From Fictibacillus sp. BK138 (GTDB lineage: Bacteria > Bacillota > Bacilli > Bacillales > Fictibacillaceae), in the NCBI RefSeq assembly GCF_004216955.1, contig NZ_SGXL01000001.1, forward strand, positions 971,925 through 1,035,924: 64,000 nt of DNA, in the 5' to 3' direction. The notes under the pieces are model-generated. The model had not been told where the DNA came from, did no database searches, and saw nothing but the letters and a program-made list of their open reading frames with translations. Positions 58,500-64,000 of the stretch are shown in pieces; within the stretch, counting starts at the first letter, position 1, and each line of letters opens with the position of its first letter. The translations under genes and the position numbers were made by a program.

Positions 58500-60083
58500 T
58501 TACGCAAGTGGTCCTGCTTGCGCGATCTCTGAAGAAACAGATTTGAATTTTTCAAAATTAGCCTTAAATTTAGAAGCAAGTTCTTTTGCTTTTTCATCAT
58601 ACTGCTCAGGATTCTCCCATGTTTTCTTTGGCTGAAGAACTTGATCAGGGACACCAGGGCAATGAGTTGGAATGTGAAGTCCGAATACAGGATCTACTAC
58701 AGTTTCAACAGATGTAAGCTCCCCTTCAAGTGCCGCTTGAACCATAGCACGAGTGTAAGATAAATTCATACGGCTTCCGACACCATATTCACCGCCAGAC
58801 CAGCCTGTGTTAACAAGGAATACTTGAACATTATGCTGATCGATTTTCTTACCTAGCATCTCTGCATAAACCGTTGCAGGCAGCGGAAGGAATGGAGCGC
58901 CAAAGCATGTTGAGAAAGTTGCTTGAGGTGAAGTAACTCCTCTTTCAGTTCCAGCAAGCTTACTTGTGTATCCAGATAAGAAATGGTACATTGCTTGTTC
59001 TTTTGTCAATTTACTGATTGGAGGCAACACTCCAAAAGCATCAGCTGTTAAAAAGATAATTGTATTTGGGTGACCTGCCACACTTGGCTGAATGATGTTC
59101 GGAATGGCATCAACAGGATAGGCAGCTCTTGTATTTTCAGTTAATGTGGAATCCTTATAATCCGCAATACGGGAATCATCATCGATCATTACATTCTCTA
59201 ATACACTTCCAAAGCGGATCGCATTCCAAATCTGCGGCTCTTTTTCTTTAGAAAGATCAATTGTCTTTGCATAGCAGCCGCCTTCGACGTTAAACACTCC
59301 TGTGTTTGCCCATCCGTGCTCATCGTCACCGATCAAGCGACGGTTAGGATCAGCGGAAAGAGTTGTTTTCCCTGTTCCAGACAAGCCGAAGAAAAGAGCC
59401 ACATCACCTTCGTTTCCTACGTTGGCTGAACAGTGCATTGAAAGGATTCCTTTTTCAGGGAGCAAGTAATTCATTACAGAGAATACGGATTTTTTAATCT
59501 CACCAGCGTATTCAGTTCCGCCGATTAATACAATTCGTTTTTCAAAGGAAATAATAATAAATGTTTCAGAGTTTGTTCCATCCTCAGCAGGATTTGCTTG
59601 AAATCCAGGAGCAGAAACTACTGTGAATTGGGATTCATGTGAAGCTAGTTCTGTTTCGTTAGGACGCACAAACATCTGATGTGCAAATAAATTGTGCCAA
59701 GCGTATTCGTTGATAACTTGAATAGGAAGACGGTACTCTTGATCTGCCCCTGCGAATCCCTTAAATAAGAATAGCTCTTCTTTCGTGCCTAAGTATTGAA
59801 GTACTTTTTTATATAATTTATCAAAGTTTTCAGGTGAAAATGGTTTGTTTACTTTACCCCAGTCAATGGATTTTTTTACGGATGCATCTTCAACAATAAA
59901 TTTATCCTCTGGGGAGCGGCCTGTGTATGTCCCCGTGGTTGCTCGAAGTGCACCTGTAGAAGTAAGTATGCCTTCATTTCGTGTTAATGATTTTTCTACT
60001 AAAACCGGAACAGGCAAGTTCTGGTGAGTTGTTTCACGGGTCACAAGTTCATTTAAGGTTGTCGTAAATTCCAAAGTATTCAT
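58500..60083 (-). CDS. pckA: Phosphoenolpyruvate carboxykinase (ATP)
   Basis: 527 residues from ATG 60083, the length and start of the B. subtilis enzyme; an in-frame ATG five codons earlier (60098) is also possible. Converts oxaloacetate and ATP to phosphoenolpyruvate, ADP and CO2 in gluconeogenesis. Motifs: [23 protein letters not shown] (kinase-1a/P-loop), LIGDDEHGW (metal Asp) and [12 protein letters not shown]. Divergent from metK as in B. subtilis; a CcpN-like site at its promoter suggests repression during glycolytic growth. Confidence 0.97.
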   Translation of the reverse strand: MNTLEFTTTLNELVTRETTHQNLPVPVLVEKSLTRNEGILTSTGALRATTGTYTGRSPEDKFIVEDASVKKSIDWGKVNKPFSPENFDKLYKKVLQYLGTKEELFLFKGFAGADQEYRLPIQVINEYAWHNLFAHQMFVRPNETELASHESQFTVVSAPGFQANPAEDGTNSETFIIISFEKRIVLIGGTEYAGEIKKSVFSVMNYLLPEKGILSMHCSANVGNEGDVALFFGLSGTGKTTLSADPNRRLIGDDEHGWANTGVFNVEGGCYAKTIDLSKEKEPQIWNAIRFGSVLENVMIDDDSRIADYKDSTLTENTRAAYPVDAIPNIIQPSVAGHPNTIIFLTADAFGVLPPISKLTKEQAMYHFLSGYTSKLAGTERGVTSPQATFSTCFGAPFLPLPATVYAEMLGKKIDQHNVQVFLVNTGWSGGEYGVGSRMNLSYTRAMVQAALEGELTSVETVVDPVFGLHIPTHCPGVPDQVLQPKKTWENPEQYDEKAKELASKFKANFEKFKSVSSEIAQAGPLA

Positions 60084-60129
60084 ATCAGACAGTACCATCC
60101 TTTATCCTAGAGTGATATATTCGAAAATT

Positions 60130-60140
60130 AGTATAACACA
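60130..60140 (-). promoter_or_regulatory. CcpN-type operator at the pckA promoter
   Basis: On the minus strand TGTGTTATACT fits the CcpN consensus as I recall it (TRTGHYATAYW) at all 11 positions and includes a TATACT -10 hexamer. CcpN represses pckA and gapB in B. subtilis. No CcpN gene is in the window. Confidence 0.6.
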
Positions 60141-60298
60141 TTAATTTAAATAATGTATACTATTTTATGAAAGCGCATCAGAAAAGTTCTTAATCCTGAA
60201 AAAAAGGCTAAATTCAACAGGAATCTTCAACATATTGAAAGCGGTAACAAAAAAGTGCAAAAATCCGCTTCTTCTTATTGATTTTAAAGGGATTTCTA

Positions 60299-60327
60299 TT
60301 GACATTGTAAAGTCATTGCGCTATTAT
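60299..60327 (+). promoter_or_regulatory. Sigma-A promoter of metK
   Basis: TTGACA, 17-base spacer, TATTAT; transcription would start just before the S-box aptamer. Confidence 0.85.
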
Positions 60328-60343
60328 ATTTCGAGAACGGCTA

Positions 60344-60474
60344 CTCTTATTCTGAGTAGGTGGAGGGACAGGCCCTATGAAACCCAGCAACCGACATGAA
60401 AGCAGAGATTATGGATCTGTTTAAAATGAAAAGGTGCTAACCTGCAAGGTGAAAATAACCTTGGACAATAAGAG
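60344..60474 (+). promoter_or_regulatory. SAM-I (S-box) riboswitch
   Basis: P1 pairs CTCTTAT with ATAAGAG. Conserved core: GGTGGAGGGACAGGCCC, GAAACCCAGCAACC, AAGGTGCTAACCTGC. Binding of S-adenosylmethionine should promote the following terminator and lower metK expression. Confidence 0.97.
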
Positions 60475-60494
60475 GATGAAGGCATTTTTATTGT

Positions 60495-60544
60495 AAACCT
60501 TTTCCCTCGCGAATGATATGTGAAACAGGGAAGGGCTTTTTTTA
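60495..60544 (+). terminator. Riboswitch-controlled terminator of the metK leader
   Basis: AACCTTTTCCCT/AGGGAAGGGCTT hairpin with T7 tail, about 90 bases before metK. Confidence 0.88.
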
Positions 60545-60635
60545 TGCCTTTTTCAAGGTAAGAACATAAACAATGCAAAATAGATAAGAATAAAGTACCG
60601 TATCATACTGAAAGCAATTAAGGGAGGATATTAAT

Positions 60636-61841
60636 TTGTCCAAAAAAGTAAGTCGTCGTTTATTTACATCTGAATCGGTAACAGAAGGCCATCCGGATAA
60701 AATTTGTGACCAGATCTCAGATGCCATTCTAGATGAAATTTTAGCTAATGATGCTAATGCACGTGTAGCATGTGAAACATCTGTTACAACAGGTCTAGTA
60801 CTTGTTGCTGGTGAGATCACAACTTCTACTTATGTAGATATCCCAAAAGTTGTCCGTGAGACAATTAAAGAAATCGGTTACGACCGTGCAAAATACGGTT
60901 TCGATTCTGAAACGTGTGCTGTATTAACTTCTATCGATGAGCAATCTGCTGATATCGCAATGGGTGTAGACCAAGCGCTTGAAGCAAGAGAAGGTTCTAT
61001 GACAGATGCTGAGATCGAAGCGATCGGTGCAGGTGACCAAGGTTTGATGTTCGGTTTTGCTTGTAACGAAACAGAAGAGCTTATGCCTCTTCCAATCTCA
61101 TTAGCACACAAATTATCCCGCCGTCTTACAGAAGTACGTAAGTCTGAAGAAATTCCTTACTTGCGTCCAGACGGAAAGACTCAAGTAACAGTTGAATATG
61201 ATGAGAACGACAAGCCAGTACGTATCGATACAATCGTTATTTCTACTCAGCACCACCCTGAGAACACACTTGAAGAAATTCAAAAAGACATTAAAGAAAA
61301 AGTAATCAAGCCAGTTGTTCCTGCTGAGTTAATCGATGAGAACACAAAATACTTCATCAACCCAACAGGCCGTTTCGTTATCGGCGGACCTCAAGGTGAT
61401 GCTGGTCTAACTGGACGTAAAATCATCGTTGATACTTACGGTGGATATGCACGCCACGGTGGCGGAGCATTCTCAGGTAAGGATGCAACAAAAGTTGACC
61501 GTTCAGCTGCATACGCTGCACGCTATGTTGCGAAAAACATCGTAGCTTCAGGTCTTGCTGACAAAGTTGAAGTTCAGCTTGCATACGCGATCGGTGTGGC
61601 TCAGCCTGTATCAATCGCTGTAAACACATTTGAAACGGGGAAAGTATCAGAAGAAGTTCTTGTTGAATTAGTTCGCAACAACTTCGATCTTCGTCCAGCT
61701 GGAATCATCAAGATGCTTGATCTTCGCCGTCCGATCTACAAGCAAACTGCTGCATATGGTCACTTTGGCCGTACAGATATCGACCTTCCATGGGAGAAGA
61801 CTGACAAAGCAGAAGATCTTAAGAACCAAGCGAATATTTAA
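60636..61841 (+). CDS. metK: S-adenosylmethionine synthetase
   Basis: 401 residues, TTG start with GGGAGGA upstream. Makes S-adenosylmethionine from methionine and ATP in the cytosol. Motifs: [23 protein letters not shown] (ATP site), [13 protein letters not shown] and [21 protein letters not shown]. Controlled by the S-box riboswitch in its leader. Divergent from pckA. Codons in this gene are visibly more uniform than in its neighbours, as expected for a highly expressed gene. Confidence 0.98.
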   Translation: MSKKVSRRLFTSESVTEGHPDKICDQISDAILDEILANDANARVACETSVTTGLVLVAGEITTSTYVDIPKVVRETIKEIGYDRAKYGFDSETCAVLTSIDEQSADIAMGVDQALEAREGSMTDAEIEAIGAGDQGLMFGFACNETEELMPLPISLAHKLSRRLTEVRKSEEIPYLRPDGKTQVTVEYDENDKPVRIDTIVISTQHHPENTLEEIQKDIKEKVIKPVVPAELIDENTKYFINPTGRFVIGGPQGDAGLTGRKIIVDTYGGYARHGGGAFSGKDATKVDRSAAYAARYVAKNIVASGLADKVEVQLAYAIGVAQPVSIAVNTFETGKVSEEVLVELVRNNFDLRPAGIIKMLDLRRPIYKQTAAYGHFGRTDIDLPWEKTDKAEDLKNQANI

Positions 61842-61847
61842 TTTGAT

Positions 61848-61882
61848 AAAACAGACTCCTTTTCAATGGGAGTCTGTTTTTT
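61848..61882 (+). terminator. Terminator of metK
   Basis: AAACAGACTCC/GGAGTCTGTTT hairpin with T6 tail. Confidence 0.88.
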
Positions 61883-61925
61883 GTTTTGGAGTATGGTAGT
61901 GCTTTGTCGAAAATTCCGTATTTAT

Positions 61926-62004
61926 TAAATAACGTGCGATTAAATAAAATAACGTGCGTTTTCTTAAAATAATGTGCGATTATTTACAATAACGTGCGAT
62001 TATC
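61926..62004. repeat. Intergenic direct-repeat array, exact 20-bp period
   Basis: AACGTGCG (AATGTGCG in one unit) occurs at 61931, 61951, 61971 and 61991, each 20 bases apart, inside units of roughly AATAACGTGCGATTA plus variable A/T bases. Located between the metK terminator and the ugd terminator. Confidence 0.85.
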
Positions 62005-62035
62005 GGATTTTCACTCAGCATCGCAAGCAAAATAG

Positions 62036-62078
62036 TATAAAAAGCCTGCCATTTTTCAATGGCAGGCATCTTTTTATA
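62036..62078. terminator. Terminator of the ugd region
   Basis: AAAGCCTGCCATT/AATGGCAGGC hairpin, T-rich on both strands. Confidence 0.85.
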
Positions 62079-63401
62079 CAAATATCTGTTTTTTAACACC
62101 TAAACTGCTAACCTTTGGTCTTCCGATTGACTCATAATGCAGTGGATACTGATCAGCAATTCTTCTGACCTCTTCAAGAGTAAACATGTTTCTCCCATCA
62201 AAAATTACAGGTGGCTGCTTCATTCTCTTCATATTTTCTGCACGAAATAGTTGGTTGAAATCATCCCATTCCGTAACGATAACTGTAATATCCGTATCAG
62301 TTATGGCGGATTCAAATGAATGGGCCATGTGCACACCTTCAATGGGGAAATCTCTTACGAGCGGATCGAATGCAGTTACTCGAGCTCCCTCGTTCAACAG
62401 TTTTTCCGATAGAACAATGGACGGAGCAGACCGAATATCATCTGTATTTGGTTTGAATGAAAGTCCGAGCATTGTTATTTTCTTATTTTTTAAATCTTCA
62501 CCGTAAGCCTTTATTTTTTCAAAAAAGAAGTCACCTTGTTTTTCATTAATATCGAGTGTCTGTCCGATAAAAGGAAGTTCTACCCCATTATCTTCTGCCC
62601 ATTTTCAAGTGCCTTTAAGTCTTTTGGAAAACATGAGCCCCCAAAACCAATACCGGTTTTTAAAAAATCACTGCCGATCCTGGGATCTAGCCCAATTCCG
62701 GACGCGATATCATCAATGTTTGTTCCTAATGAATCACTTAGCTGCGAGATCATATTAATGTATGAAATTTTCATCGCTAAAAAGGAATTCGCAGCATATT
62801 TAAGCAGTTCTGCACTTTTTGAATCTGTTTGTAAAATCGGTGCATCCCAAGCACTGTATATATTTTTCAATATTTCTTGAGCCTTTTTGTCAGACGCTCC
62901 AAGTATAATTCTTGAAGGGTTCATAAAATCATATACTGCTTTTCCTTGCCTGAGAAATTCAGGGTTGTGCACAAAGAGAAAGTTCGTAGCACTCGTTTGT
63001 TTATTTGCCAACTGCTCCATTTGTTCGGTGGTCCCAGGGGGAACCGTACTTTTAATTACAATAATCTTATCTGACAAACTATGGCTGGTTATCTCATTTA
63101 CAGCAGATTCCACCTGTGATAAATCTGCATTGCCCTTTTCGTCCTGAGGCGTCCCGGTGCAGATGAAGATAATCTCACATTCAGAAATAACTTTCCGTGC
63201 ATCATGAGTGAAAAATAATCTGTTTCTATTTTGGTGGAGTATCTGTTCCAGACCTTCTTCAAATATGGGTACTCCTCCAGATTGCAAGGTAGCTATTTTT
63301 TCTTTTGCTGTATCATGAATGAATATGGAATGACCTTTATCAGCTAAGCACACTGCCGTTACAAGTCCTACATATCCAACACCAAATATGCCAAGTTTCA
63401 T
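62074..63401 (-). pseudogene. UDP-glucose 6-dehydrogenase, split by a one-base frameshift
   Basis: Makes UDP-glucuronate from UDP-glucose. The N-terminal part (from ATG 63401, AAGGGGAG upstream) has the Rossmann motif GVGYVGLVTA, the TVPPGTT segment and the catalytic Cys in GGSCFPKDLKALEN, then runs out of frame and stops at 62580. Shifting one base at about 62601-62606 restores WAEDNG and reads on through GLSFKPNTDDIR to the end at 62074. Together the parts give about 442 residues, the normal length. One A is probably missing in a short A run; it may be a true mutation or a sequencing error. Confidence 0.88.
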
Positions 63402-63540
63402 GATTTCTCCCCTTATTACAATACTTTCTAGACCTATTGATACTGCCTCTACGTATTGTAACAACAGAATACTGATTATGGTAGAGCCCGATTTTTCCAT
63501 TTCATTGCCTTCAGGTCTGTATGGGGAATTATTTCAGTCT

Positions 63541-64000
63541 TTAAATAAGGTTTCCCAAGATAAAGGCTTTAACTAAAAACATTGAAACAAAGCTCGAACA
63601 TATGCCAAGAACAATCCCAGCGAGAACATCTGTAGGATAATGAAGCCCAAGATACATTCGTGAAATAGCTACTAGAAGAGCTGCGAAAAGCAGGAACACT
63701 CCTAAAAACGGATTTAATAGGATAAGAGGTGTCACAATGGAAAAAATGGCTGTTGTATGACCAGAAGGAAAAGAATGATCTTTTAGCGGATTGTCACCGA
63801 TATTCGTATCGGGCAGGTTTAAGTAAGGCCGCTTCCGAGGGTATATTTTTTTTGAAATCATCACTGGAATGTGACTGATGATGAGTGAAACCATACAGAC
63901 AGCTCCCCATGATTTTAAGTGTGCAGGGAGGAGTATTAAGAGCAGAACAGCTGTTGAGATTGTAGCAGTTGCTCCGCCGAGGTGAGTCCACACATGAAAG
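63541..64000 (-). CDS. PAP2-family phosphatase (partial, 5' end beyond the window)
   Basis: About 153 residues of a membrane phosphatase; the frame is open to the window edge, so the start lies outside (an internal GTG at 63993 is unlikely to be it). PAP2 motifs in order: KIYPRKRP, SFPSGHTTAIF and SRMYLGLHYPTDV, holding the catalytic His pair and Arg. Enzymes of this type dephosphorylate undecaprenyl pyrophosphate or phosphatidate at the membrane. Upstream of ugd on the same strand, which hints at a surface-polysaccharide cluster. Confidence 0.88.
   Translation of the reverse strand, partial: FHVWTHLGGATATISTAVLLLILLPAHLKSWGAVCMVSLIISHIPVMISKKIYPRKRPYLNLPDTNIGDNPLKDHSFPSGHTTAIFSIVTPLILLNPFLGVFLLFAALLVAISRMYLGLHYPTDVLAGIVLGICSSFVSMFLVKAFILGNLI

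Overview
The window reads as chromosomal DNA of a low-GC, spore-forming Bacillaceae bacterium. The evidence is CotF-family and YjcZ-like spore proteins, AGGAGG-type ribosome binding sites, TTG and GTG starts, CcpA (cre) sites, an S-box riboswitch before metK, and blocks that echo Bacillus subtilis gene order (pgi/yugN/yugO/mistic; ytkD/ytlACD/ytmA/pckA/metK). A genus such as Fictibacillus or a near relative is a guess. There is no prophage, IS element, CRISPR array or rRNA. One tRNA (Ala-GGC) is present.

Layout. 0.1-7.3 kb: YqhD-type alcohol dehydrogenase, pgi, yugN, yugO K+ channel, an odd SigI-like/RsgI-like pair, mistic. 7.5-12 kb: multi-PAS histidine kinase and a polar amino acid ABC operon. 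12-24.7 kb: transporters (EamA, FNT, YxiO-type MFS), CapA-like protein, M14 carboxypeptidase, two CotF coat proteins, YhgE, a nucleotide pyrophosphatase-like enzyme and unknown membrane proteins. 24.9-27.3 kb: a cre-controlled sodium:solute symporter with its 39-residue accessory protein, YndM and tRNA-Ala. 27.5-38.7 kb: a large amino-sugar and peptidoglycan-recycling locus (nagZ, namZ, nagA, nagB, nagR, murP, mupG, murQ, nagP) with two NagR-type operators and cre sites. 38.7-52 kb: small spore, exonuclease, c-di-GMP and signalling genes, including a c-di-AMP riboswitch before a dicarboxylate/glutamate symporter and a c-di-GMP-I riboswitch before a 61-residue membrane protein. 52-62 kb: ytkD, ytlACD-like ABC operon, ytmA, a TetR/MFS efflux unit, pckA and metK. 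62-64 kb: a frameshifted UDP-glucose dehydrogenase and a PAP2 phosphatase cut by the window end.

How it works together. The 27-38 kb locus is a full route from wall fragments to fructose-6-P: secreted NagZ and NamZ release GlcNAc and MurNAc, PTS permeases MurP and NagP import and phosphorylate them, MupG and MurQ process MurNAc compounds, and NagA/NagB finish the job under NagR and carbon control. Second-messenger themes recur between 41 and 51 kb: a PAS-GAF-PAS-GGDEF-EAL protein, a c-di-GMP aptamer, a c-di-AMP aptamer and an RCK_C membrane protein.

Most notable items: a SigI homologue that keeps only the C-terminal domain, paired with an RsgI whose usual Asn-Pro cleavage pair is Asp-Pro; a predicted translational ON switch for c-di-GMP; the c-di-AMP riboswitch/symporter pairing; two intergenic arrays with exact 21-bp and 20-bp periods; and a dispersed ~140-bp hairpin repeat in three copies plus one remnant.
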